Below, piece after piece: positions 1-6,629 of a stretch of 10,143 nucleotides of DNA (its first letter is position 1; the number at the start of each line of letters is the position of its first letter). The position numbers were made by a program, and so were the translations under genes. Below the pieces are notes generated by a model that was not told the origin of the DNA, did not search any database, and saw only the letters and a program-made list of their open reading frames with translations. The DNA is taken from positions 1 through 10,143 of the forward strand of contig CAYRCG010000079.1 of assembly GCA_964422685.1 (NCBI GenBank), read 5' to 3'. This stretch comes from Syntrophomonas sp964422685 (GTDB lineage Bacteria > Bacillota > Syntrophomonadia > Syntrophomonadales > Syntrophomonadaceae).

Positions 1-51
1 ATCCATGCTTCGCCAATCGCTCGCTGGTATATTCCTATCGCGCCGCCCCGC

Positions 52-139
52 GTCATTCCGAGCTTGCGAGGAATCTTCCCCCCGCAAAGCATATTACCCT
101 AGGGGAAGATTGCCACGTCGCTCCGCTCCTCGCAATGAC
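52..139. repeat. Palindromic intergenic repeat, full hairpin unit
   Basis: Two inverted arms (about 52-81 and 102-139) begin and end with GTCATT..CGAG and CTCGCAATGAC. Each reaches an inner AATCTTCCCC / GGGGAAGATT block, so the unit folds into a long imperfect hairpin around a central spacer of about 20 bases. The left arm's first 26 bases (52-77) recur exactly, inverted, at 10055-10080. It contains no transposase and no convincing reading frame. This layout resembles the small palindromic MITE-like repeats common between genes in many bacterial genomes. It lies downstream of ilvC, but no T-run follows on the minus strand, so a terminator role is not shown. Confidence 0.75.
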
Positions 140-148
140 AATCAAGCT

Positions 149-224
149 GTCATTCCAGGCGACCCCCGTCATACCGAGCCTGCCGCCCCGCGTCACTCCG
201 AGCCTGGCGGGGAATCTTTACCCC
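149..224. repeat. Degenerate partial copies of the same repeat
   Basis: Three further GTCAYWCC-type starts occur at 149, 168 and 192. The segment 182-203 repeats 42-63 with a single mismatch (22 bases, T versus C), and the similarity continues with one small indel through the AATCTT block to about 222. This looks like a decayed or tandemly duplicated array of left arms without their right arms. It ends only a few bases from the ilvC stop codon. Confidence 0.6.
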
Positions 225-229
225 GAATG

Positions 230-1243
230 CTATTTGGTCTCCTTCAGCCAAGGCATCATAGCCCTTAGCTCGCTCCCCACCTCTTCTATCAGATGCTCCC
301 GGTTTTGCCTTTTCAGGGCATTAAAACGCGGACGCCCTACCAAGTTCTCCAAAAGCCAGCCTTTGGCAAAACTTCCATCCTGAATATCCTGCAGGGCTTC
401 GTACATAGCATATCTCACTTCTTCCCCGATTATTTCCGGACCCTTGGTGTAATCTCCCCACTCAGCGGTATCGCTGATGGAATAGCGCATATAGCTCATA
501 CCACCTTCATACATCAGGTCCACGATGAGCTTTAGTTCATGCATACATTCAAAATAGGCGATTTCCGGCTGATAGCCTGCTTCCACCAAGGTTTCAAAAC
601 CGATTTTCACCAGTTCCGTCACCCCGCCGCAAAGGACACATTGTTCGCCGAATAGATCGGTTTCTGTTTCTTCCTGGAAGCTGGTTTCTATTACCCCAGC
701 ACGAGTGCAACCTATGCCGCAAGCATAGGCTAAGGCCAGCTCTTCTGCCTTGCCGCTGTAATCCTGCTCCACTGCCACCAATCCTGGAACACCGGCGCCT
801 TTTACATACATACGGCGCACTAGATGACCGGGACTTTTGGGTGCCACCATAAATACATCCACAAAGGCCGGAGGTACAATCTGCCCAAAATGGATATTAA
901 ATCCGTGGGAAAAACCCAAAGCATTGCCTTCTTTGAGATAGGGCTTGATCTCTGAATTATATACCCTAGCCTGCACTTCATCCGGTAGCAGTATCTGTAT
1001 CACATCTGCCGCTTGGGCCGCTTCCGCCACACTCATCGGGGTTATTCCCGCATCAATCACCGCCTGCCACTCTATTTCACTGGCTTCATCAAAGGGTTTC
1101 CTTAAGCCTACCACAACCTTAAGTCCGCTTTCTTTAAGGTTTTGCGCTTGGGCATGTCCCTGGGAACCAAATCCCATAACTGCAATGGTTTTCCCCTGCA
1201 GATTTTCCAGGTTAGCATCAGCATCATAAAACATTTTAGCCAC
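230..1243 (-). CDS. ilvC: Ketol-acid reductoisomerase (acetohydroxyacid isomeroreductase)
   Basis: Converts 2-acetolactate or 2-aceto-2-hydroxybutyrate to the dihydroxy acids of valine and isoleucine synthesis; Mg2+ and a nicotinamide coenzyme are needed. The 337-residue length fits the short class I enzymes. The start is GTG at 1243, 8 bases after a perfect AGGAGG. A Rossmann motif GFGSQG sits at residues 24-29. The C-terminal knotted domain carries the expected metal ligands D196, E200, E232 and E236. It is the last gene of the operon, 36 bases after ilvN. Oddity: the coenzyme loop (residues 48-59) is of the longer E. coli-like length but carries E56 and E58 where E. coli has R76 and S78, and V90 where E. 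coli has Q110. This suggests NADH rather than NADPH use (inference). The C-terminus is intact although repeats begin a few bases downstream. Confidence 0.97.
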   Translation of the reverse strand: MAKMFYDADANLENLQGKTIAVMGFGSQGHAQAQNLKESGLKVVVGLRKPFDEASEIEWQAVIDAGITPMSVAEAAQAADVIQILLPDEVQARVYNSEIKPYLKEGNALGFSHGFNIHFGQIVPPAFVDVFMVAPKSPGHLVRRMYVKGAGVPGLVAVEQDYSGKAEELALAYACGIGCTRAGVIETSFQEETETDLFGEQCVLCGGVTELVKIGFETLVEAGYQPEIAYFECMHELKLIVDLMYEGGMSYMRYSISDTAEWGDYTKGPEIIGEEVRYAMYEALQDIQDGSFAKGWLLENLVGRPRFNALKRQNREHLIEEVGSELRAMMPWLKETK

Positions 1244-1279
1244 TAAAACTACCTCCTTTAATTTTGTTTCAAATTATCT

Positions 1280-1762
1280 TTATTTGCCCCCGCGAATCAT
1301 GGCAATTTTGCCGGTACGCACCATTTCAATTATGCCAAAAGCCCGCAGGGAATCTTCTATGGCTTCGATTTTTCTGTAATCCCCGGTTACTTCTATAATC
1401 AAAGAATCCCTACCGATATCTACTATGCGGGCTCTAAATATATCAACTATCTGTACAATCTCGGCCCGGACACTATTATCGGCTTTCACCTTGATTAATA
1501 CCAATTCACGCTCTACTGCCCGGGCATCAGTAAGATCATTTATTTTAATCACTTCGATAAGTTTATATAATTGCTTGATTACCTGTTCGATTATCCGGTC
1601 ATCGCCGGTGACTTCTATGGTAACACGGGAAATCGCCGGGTCTTCCGTGGTGCCTACCGCTAGGCTTTCAATATTGTAGCCTCTGCGGCGAAACATAGTG
1701 GTGACCCGAGTCAAAACCCCGGGACGGTTTTCTACAGTAATCGCCAAGGTATGTTTCTTCAT
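1280..1762 (-). CDS. ilvN: Acetohydroxyacid synthase small (regulatory) subunit
   Basis: Regulatory subunit that activates the IlvB catalytic subunit and, in this family, confers feedback inhibition by valine. The 160 residues contain an N-terminal ACT domain (about 4-78, with the typical ENRPGVLTRV start and RRGYNIESL segment) and the usual C-terminal small-subunit domain (about 83-158). The length is typical. I choose ATG at 1762, preceded by GGGGGGTGAG; a GTG at 1768 in the same frame would overlap the ilvB stop. The gene begins 2 bases after the ilvB stop codon, so the two subunits are probably translationally coupled. The symbol ilvH would be equally defensible. Confidence 0.95.
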   Translation of the reverse strand: MKKHTLAITVENRPGVLTRVTTMFRRRGYNIESLAVGTTEDPAISRVTIEVTGDDRIIEQVIKQLYKLIEVIKINDLTDARAVERELVLIKVKADNSVRAEIVQIVDIFRARIVDIGRDSLIIEVTGDYRKIEAIEDSLRAFGIIEMVRTGKIAMIRGGK

Positions 1763-1764
1763 GA

Positions 1765-3453
1765 TCACTCACCCCCCAGCATGTTCATAATAGAGCCACC
1801 CGGTGGCACCATAGGATAAACATCTGCTTCTCTTTCTACCCAGAAATCCAGGACTACCGGGCGATCTTTAACCCGTAAGGCCTCCTCTAAGGCTTCCCGG
1901 ACCTGAGAGGTTTCTTTAATCCGCCGTCCTATCGCCCCATAGGCTTCAGCTACTTTTACAAAATCCGGCTGGTGACTCATATCGGTGAAAGAATAGCGGC
2001 CTCCATAGAATAAACCCTGCCACTGCCTGACCATCCCCAGGAATTGGTTGTTTAAGATGCAGATAATAACCGGGAGGCGGTATTGCACGGCTGTGCCTAA
2101 TTCTTGTATGTTCATCTGAATGCTGCCATCTCCGGCAACGTCAAAAACCGGTAGTTCCGGGCAGGCGATTTTAGCCCCGATAGCCGCCGGGAACCCGTAC
2201 CCCATAGTTCCTAACCCCCCTGAACTTAAAAAGGTGCGGGGATGTTTGTATTGGTAATACTGGGCTGCCCACATCTGGTTTTGTCCTACCTCAGTACAGA
2301 TTATAGCCTCCCCTTGGGTTAAAGAATGAATCTCTTCAACGATATGCTGGGGCATTATTCTTCCTTCCGAGGATTCCCCATAGCGTAAAGGGAATTCTTC
2401 CTTCCAACGGTCGATGGTCTCATGCCATTCTCTTAATTCCTCCGGTTCTATGTTATCCAAGCGCTGATTTATAGCTGCCAGCACTTCCTTGACCTGTCCT
2501 ACTATAGGCACTTCTACTTCTACATTTTTCCCTATTTCGGCAGCATCTATGTCAATATGAATCACCCGCGCGTGAGGGGCGAAGGTATCGATCTTTCCTG
2601 TAACCCGATCATCGAAGCGCACTCCGATGGCGATCAGGAGATCGGATTCCCCGATAGCATAGTTGGCGTAACGGGTTCCGTGCATACCCAACATGCCTAG
2701 CGATAGATAGTTGTTGCCGGGAAATGCGCCCATCCCCATCAAGGTAGTGGTTACCGGTATCTTCCTCTTTTCCGCCAGCTCCCTCAGTTCTTCCGCTGCA
2801 TCGGAGGCAATCACCCCTCCACCGGCGTAGATTACCGGACGGCGGGCTTTTTGAATATAATCAACCGCGGTAATTACCTGGTTAGAATTGTACCCCTTCA
2901 TCACCCGGTAACTCCTTATGGATACGGCCTCCTCCGGGTATTCGAATTCTATTTCCCTTTCCATTACATCCTTGGGCAAATCAACTACCACCGGACCGGG
3001 GCGGTTGGTCTGGGCAATATAAAAAGCCTCCTTAACCGTTTGGGCCAGATCTTCGGTCTTCCTGACTAAATAATTATGTTTAGTTATGGGCAGGGTTATA
3101 CCGGTTATGTCTGCTTCCTGAAAGGCATCTTTGCCAATTAATGTACTTCCCACCTGCCCGGTAAAACAGACCAGGGGGATGGAATCCATGTAGGCGGTAG
3201 CTATTCCTGTAACCAGATTGGTTGCCCCAGGACCTGAGGTGGCAATGCAAACACCGACCCGACCGCTTGCCCGGGCATAACCATCAGCAGCATGGGCTGC
3301 CCCCTGTTCATGACGAGAAAGGATGTGCCGGATATCCGATTTGTAAAGGGCATCATAAATGGGTAAGACTGCCCCGCCTGGGTAACCGAATACGGTATCA
3401 ACTCCCTCCCTTTGCAAACACTGCAATAAAATCTCGGCTCCTCTTAATTTCAC
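1765..3453 (-). CDS. ilvB: Acetohydroxyacid synthase large (catalytic) subunit
   Basis: ThDP- and FAD-dependent enzyme that condenses two pyruvates to acetolactate, or pyruvate with 2-oxobutyrate, the first common step to valine, leucine and isoleucine. Full-length at 562 residues. The N-terminal ThDP-binding domain has the catalytic glutamate in RHEQGAAHAADGYARA (E49). A central FAD-binding domain follows, then the C-terminal ThDP domain with the motif GDGS (441-444) ending in NN (468-469). A longer reading with GTG at 3468 is open, but GGAGGTGA lies inside that extension, 8 bases before the GTG at 3453. Starting there gives MKLRGAEILLQ, the usual start of the family. It lies 78 bases after ilvD, across a hairpin, and just before ilvN. 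Confidence 0.96.
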   Translation of the reverse strand: MKLRGAEILLQCLQREGVDTVFGYPGGAVLPIYDALYKSDIRHILSRHEQGAAHAADGYARASGRVGVCIATSGPGATNLVTGIATAYMDSIPLVCFTGQVGSTLIGKDAFQEADITGITLPITKHNYLVRKTEDLAQTVKEAFYIAQTNRPGPVVVDLPKDVMEREIEFEYPEEAVSIRSYRVMKGYNSNQVITAVDYIQKARRPVIYAGGGVIASDAAEELRELAEKRKIPVTTTLMGMGAFPGNNYLSLGMLGMHGTRYANYAIGESDLLIAIGVRFDDRVTGKIDTFAPHARVIHIDIDAAEIGKNVEVEVPIVGQVKEVLAAINQRLDNIEPEELREWHETIDRWKEEFPLRYGESSEGRIMPQHIVEEIHSLTQGEAIICTEVGQNQMWAAQYYQYKHPRTFLSSGGLGTMGYGFPAAIGAKIACPELPVFDVAGDGSIQMNIQELGTAVQYRLPVIICILNNQFLGMVRQWQGLFYGGRYSFTDMSHQPDFVKVAEAYGAIGRRIKETSQVREALEEALRVKDRPVVLDFWVEREADVYPMVPPGGSIMNMLGGE

Positions 3454-3486
3454 CTGGCTCACCTCCACTTTGTTTTGTATAAAATA

Positions 3487-3512
3487 ATAGCGGGCTTTTG
3501 ATGGCCCGCTAT
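3487..3512 (-). terminator. Terminator-like hairpin between ilvD and ilvB
   Basis: A perfect 9-bp stem (ATAGCGGGC / GCCCGCTAT) with an 8-base loop. Read on the minus strand it is followed by TATTTTATAC, an interrupted U-rich tract. It sits 19 bases after the ilvD stop and ahead of the ilvB ribosome binding site. The form is that of an intrinsic terminator, though the broken T-run suggests partial termination or an mRNA-processing or stabilising hairpin. Confidence 0.55.
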
Positions 3513-3531
3513 CATTGCCGATTATAATGGG

Positions 3532-5193
3532 TTAGTCCCTAAATACGGCCCCCGTACTGGCTGATTGTACCATCCTAGCATATCGTTTCATATATCCGGT
3601 TTTTATGCGGGGCTCGGGGACTTTCCAAAGCAGCCCTCTTTTTTCCAAGATTTCCTCATCAACTATAAGGTCCAGCCGGCAGGCTGGAATATTTATTCGA
3701 ATAAGATCCCCTTCCTCCACCAGGGCTATTAATCCTCCAGCCGCAGCTTCGGGAGATATATGGCCAATAGAAGCTCCGCGAGTAGCTCCAGAAAAGCGGC
3801 CGTCAGTAATCAGGGCCACTTCCTTATCCAAACCCATTCCCGCTATTGCCGAGGTGGGAGTCAGCATTTCTCTCATCCCCGGTCCTCCTTGTGGCCCTTC
3901 ATAACGGATAACTATAACATCACCGGCTTTTATCCGGTTATTAAGTATAGCCTCCACCGCTTCTTCCTCGCTATCGAAAACCCGGGCGGGTCCTTCGTGC
4001 ACCATCATCTCCGGAGCCACAGCCCCCTTCTTTACCACAGCCCCTTCTGGAGCCAAGTTGCCAAAAAGTATAGCTAGGCCCCCGCTTTTGCTGTATGGCT
4101 CCTGTGGAGAACGAATTACCGAATAATCTCGCACCGGTACGGCTGCGAAGTTGTCCGCTACACTACCGGCAGTTACCGTGATACAATCCCGGTTTATTAA
4201 ACCCTCTTTATCTAATTCGTTAAATAAGGCTTGTATCCCGCCTGCCCGGTAAAGGTCCTCTACATGGTGCTCCCCGGCCGGACTGAGTTTACAAAGATAA
4301 GGGGTATCGGCACTCAGTTGGTTAAATAGCTCCAAATCTATTTTTACGCCGCATTCCGATGCTATAGCCAAAAGATGTAATACAGAATTAGTAGAACAAC
4401 CGATAGCCATATCCATGCGGATGGCATTTTGGAAGGCTTCCGGGGTCATGATATCCAGGGGCCGTATATCTTTCTCTAAAAGTTCCATTACTTTCATTCC
4501 CGCTTGCTTGGCTAGGCGGATACGCTCAGAATATACTGCCGGTATAGTTCCGTTACCAGGCAGACCCATGCCTAAAGCTTCTGTCAGGCAATTCATGGAG
4601 TTAGCGGTAAACATACCAGAGCAAGAACCGCAGGTGGGGCAACCGCAGTCTTCCATAATTTTGATTTCCTCCGGCTTCATATTCCCCGCAGCAACTGCTC
4701 CTACCCCCTCAAATAATTGGCTCAGGCTAATATTCCTATCCTCGAATTTCCCAGCCAACATAGCGCCGCCGCTGACAAAAACTGCGGGCAGATTCAAACG
4801 GGCTGCTGCCATCAGCATTCCCGGAACGATTTTGTCACAGTTGGGGATAAACACCAAGGCATCAAAAGCATGGGCTGTCGCCATTATTTCCACACTATCA
4901 GCAATCAATTCCCGGCTGCCCAGGGAATACTTCATTCCTATATGGTTCATGGCAATACCGTCACAGACGCCAATAGTATGAAATTCGAAAGGAGTCCCCC
5001 CCGCTAGGCGCACACCAGCCTTCACTGCCTCCGCAATTTTATCCAGGTTGATATGGCCCGGCACTATTTCATTCCAAGAATTCACTATACCTACCAGGGG
5101 GCGATTTATTTCTTCATCGGTCAAGCCCAAAGCTTTTAGCAGTGAGCGATGCGGGGCTTTTTCCAGACCCTTTTTCACCATATCGCTTTTCAT
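3532..5193 (-). CDS. ilvD: Dihydroxyacid dehydratase
   Basis: Iron-sulfur enzyme that dehydrates 2,3-dihydroxyisovalerate and 2,3-dihydroxy-3-methylvalerate to the 2-oxo acids used by IlvE. The family signature CDKIVPGMLMA includes C119, and the second cysteine-rich segment CGCPTCGSCSGMF includes C183-C191. The 553-residue length is normal. The reading frame is open further up (TTG 5223, ATG 5202). The ATG at 5193 is preferred because AAAGGA lies 9 bases before it, whereas 5202 directly abuts that site. At residues 44-47 the protein reads VPGH, as in E. coli IlvD, where [2Fe-2S]-type homologues have a cysteine. This suggests the oxygen-sensitive [4Fe-4S] type (inference), fitting an anaerobe. 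The gene follows ilvE after a spacer that carries a possible promoter. Confidence 0.96.
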   Translation of the reverse strand: MKSDMVKKGLEKAPHRSLLKALGLTDEEINRPLVGIVNSWNEIVPGHINLDKIAEAVKAGVRLAGGTPFEFHTIGVCDGIAMNHIGMKYSLGSRELIADSVEIMATAHAFDALVFIPNCDKIVPGMLMAAARLNLPAVFVSGGAMLAGKFEDRNISLSQLFEGVGAVAAGNMKPEEIKIMEDCGCPTCGSCSGMFTANSMNCLTEALGMGLPGNGTIPAVYSERIRLAKQAGMKVMELLEKDIRPLDIMTPEAFQNAIRMDMAIGCSTNSVLHLLAIASECGVKIDLELFNQLSADTPYLCKLSPAGEHHVEDLYRAGGIQALFNELDKEGLINRDCITVTAGSVADNFAAVPVRDYSVIRSPQEPYSKSGGLAILFGNLAPEGAVVKKGAVAPEMMVHEGPARVFDSEEEAVEAILNNRIKAGDVIVIRYEGPQGGPGMREMLTPTSAIAGMGLDKEVALITDGRFSGATRGASIGHISPEAAAGGLIALVEEGDLIRINIPACRLDLIVDEEILEKRGLLWKVPEPRIKTGYMKRYARMVQSASTGAVFRD

Positions 5194-5256
5194 CTTTTCC
5201 ATTCCTTTCGCTATATGACGCAAAACACAATTAATTATTTATCCCCATGCAAATTT

Positions 5257-5274
5257 TAACCCTTTTGCGGGTTA
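5257..5274 (-). other. Small hairpin in the ilvE-ilvD spacer
   Basis: TAACCC and GGGTTA (5257-5262 and 5269-5274) form a 6-bp stem with a 6-base loop between the putative internal -10 box and ilvD. On the minus strand it is followed by only AAATTT, so it is a weak terminator at best. It may influence the 5' end of an ilvD-initiated transcript. No function is shown. Confidence 0.3.
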
Positions 5275-5295
5275 GGGGTTAGATGCTTTCCCCAC

Positions 5296-5304
5296 ATTAT
5301 ACCA
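5296..5304 (-). promoter_or_regulatory. Putative internal promoter for ilvD (extended -10)
   Basis: On the minus strand the sequence reads TGGTATAAT, a perfect extended -10 element (TGnTATAAT), located just after the ilvE stop. No good -35 is present at 17 bases; TTGATT lies at 15. Extended -10 promoters can work without a strong -35. If active, it would start near 5289 and transcribe ilvD and the genes after it without passing the T-box. Confidence 0.5.
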
Positions 5305-5307
5305 CGA

Positions 5308-6186
5308 TTATTCAAAAATCAATGCCTCCGGCTCCTTAACGCTTTCTCTAAACTGCTGCAACAGTTTATGAAATAGCGGTCCCGGCCGACCATCGGCTAT
5401 TATTCTATCATCTACTTTTACCACCGGAATCAGTTCTGCCGCCGTTCCGGTCAAGAATACCTCATCCGCTACAAAAACATCGTAGCGAGTGAAGGTAGTT
5501 TCCTGGACCTCGATACCTTCTTTCCGGGCTATGGCAATTACCTCGTTACGGGTCACACCTTCGAGAATACCCAGATGCGTGGCGGGGGTTTTAAGTATGC
5601 CATTTTTCACTATGAAAATATTGTCCCCGGTGCACTCGGCTACATAGCCTTCCTGGTTCAGGAGGATAGCCTCGGGAACCCCGGCCATGTTAGCTTCAAT
5701 TTTAGCCATAATGTTATTTAGATAGTTTAGAGATTTTACGCGCGGATTAACCCCCTCGGGACCATTCCGGCGGGTTGGAACAGTAATAACCTCCAGGCCC
5801 TTTTCATACATTTCCTCGGGATAGATGCTGATAGTAGAAGCGATACATGCCACGGTAGGAACCGGGCACTTGCGAGGATCCAGACCCAGATCGCCTTTGC
5901 CCCGGGAAACTACCACCCGGATATAGGCATCCTTTAAGCCATTCTGGCGGCAGCTATCCAGGATAATTTCCGACATCTGCTCCTTCTCTACCGGAATTAC
6001 CAGGTTTATAGCTTTAGCCGAATCATAAAGACGGTCAACATGTTCTTGCAAGCGGAAGACACTGTTGTGATAAGCCCGGATTCCTTCGAAGATACCGTCA
6101 CCATAGAGATACCCATGGTCAAAAACCGATATCTTGGCCTCCTCCTCGTCCACAAATTTTCCATCAAGGTAAATCTTCAAACCCAT
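5308..6186 (-). CDS. ilvE: Branched-chain amino acid aminotransferase
   Basis: PLP-dependent fold-type IV transaminase that moves the amino group between glutamate and the 2-oxo acids of valine, isoleucine and leucine. The 292-residue length matches the short bacterial family. Visible features are the N-terminal VFDHGYLYGDGIFEGIR block, the PLP Schiff-base lysine K151 in NPRVKSLNYLNN, the AECTGDNIF segment with E184, and the LTGTAAE phosphate-binding turn at 245-251. I place the start at ATG 6186, 8 bases after AGGGG; a GTG at 6195 is also in frame but too close to that site. D-amino acid transaminases share this fold, but the sequence pattern and the ilv context favour IlvE. It is the first gene after the T-box leader. 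Confidence 0.94.
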   Translation of the reverse strand: MGLKIYLDGKFVDEEEAKISVFDHGYLYGDGIFEGIRAYHNSVFRLQEHVDRLYDSAKAINLVIPVEKEQMSEIILDSCRQNGLKDAYIRVVVSRGKGDLGLDPRKCPVPTVACIASTISIYPEEMYEKGLEVITVPTRRNGPEGVNPRVKSLNYLNNIMAKIEANMAGVPEAILLNQEGYVAECTGDNIFIVKNGILKTPATHLGILEGVTRNEVIAIARKEGIEVQETTFTRYDVFVADEVFLTGTAAELIPVVKVDDRIIADGRPGPLFHKLLQQFRESVKEPEALIFE

Positions 6187-6272
6187 TACCAACACCCCTA
6201 TTTTGATATTTTTATTGAATTTTGATTACAAAGTATACTCCACTACATTCGGGGGCTATCCTTCTTAATTAA

Positions 6273-6318
6273 AAAAGAATATAAAAATACCCTCTCTTCC
6301 CCACCAGGGGCGAGAGGG
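6273..6318 (-). terminator. T-box-controlled intrinsic terminator
   Basis: Minus-strand CCCTCTC (6312-6318) pairs with GAGAGGG (6290-6296), with an inner CCCC/GGGG pairing (6307-6310 with 6299-6302). A tract rich in T (TATTTTTATATTCTTTTTT) follows. The 5' arm CCCTCTC can instead pair with the AGGG at the start of the T-box sequence, so terminator and antiterminator exclude each other. It lies about 90 bases before ilvE. Confidence 0.93.
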
Positions 6319-6569
6319 AAATTCCCGCGGTACCACCCTGCTTTGCCACATCAAAATGCGACCTTTTGCAGCATATATCCTAATGCCAGGTTTTTTAACG
6401 GATACCCTCATCCGGCAACACCTACTAGGCATATAGCCTTTCAGATAGCAGCTCCGGGATGATCACCACACGGAATTTTGTACCGGTTCCCACCTGATCC
6501 GGCTCTCTTTTAGCAAGTGATTCCATATGTCCGTTCCCTTCCTCACCAGTTTGACACTTATTTAATTAT
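6319..6569 (-). promoter_or_regulatory. T-box riboswitch leader, isoleucine specifier
   Basis: The minus strand contains the T-box sequence AGGGTGGTACCGCGGGAAT (6321-6339). Its UGGU bulge can pair with a tRNA ending ACCA, which fits tRNA-Ile. Stem I is readable. A base helix GGGA/TCCC comes first, then the specifier loop, then a 9-bp helix (ATATGGAAT with ATTCCGTGT). The distal part reads AGAGAGCCGG...GGGAACCGGTA. The 3' side of the specifier loop is GGTGATCA, so ATC at 6461-6463 followed by the usual purine is the specifier, an isoleucine codon. The CCGGAGC segment after stem I is also typical. Uncharged tRNA-Ile should stabilise the antiterminator and allow transcription of ilvEDBNC. Confidence 0.93.
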
Positions 6570-6575
6570 CTATTA

Positions 6576-6604
6576 AGTATATTGAAGGCAAGGGATGCTG
6601 TCAA
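6576..6604 (-). promoter_or_regulatory. Sigma-A-type promoter of the ilv operon
   Basis: On the minus strand TTGACA (6599-6604) and TATACT (6576-6581) are separated by exactly 17 bases, a near-consensus vegetative promoter. The predicted start is near 6569, directly ahead of stem I of the T-box leader. It begins only 25 bases after the stop of the upstream minus-strand gene, and no intrinsic terminator is visible between them. Confidence 0.85.
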
Positions 6605-6629
6605 TATATTATTATTCCTTTTTTCCCTT

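Noticed and set aside
5..383. Two plus-strand open frames at the left end
   Set aside because: They are translations of the palindromic repeat and the antisense strand of ilvC; there is no ribosome site and the products are low-complexity (Arg/Pro/Ser-rich).
3521..3526. TATAAT on the minus strand just after the ilvD stop
   Set aside because: No -35 or extended -10 TG accompanies it, and a transcript from it would run straight into the terminator-like hairpin.
4415..4981. 188-codon plus-strand frame
   Set aside because: It lies wholly antisense within ilvD, whose frame is certain from its motifs.
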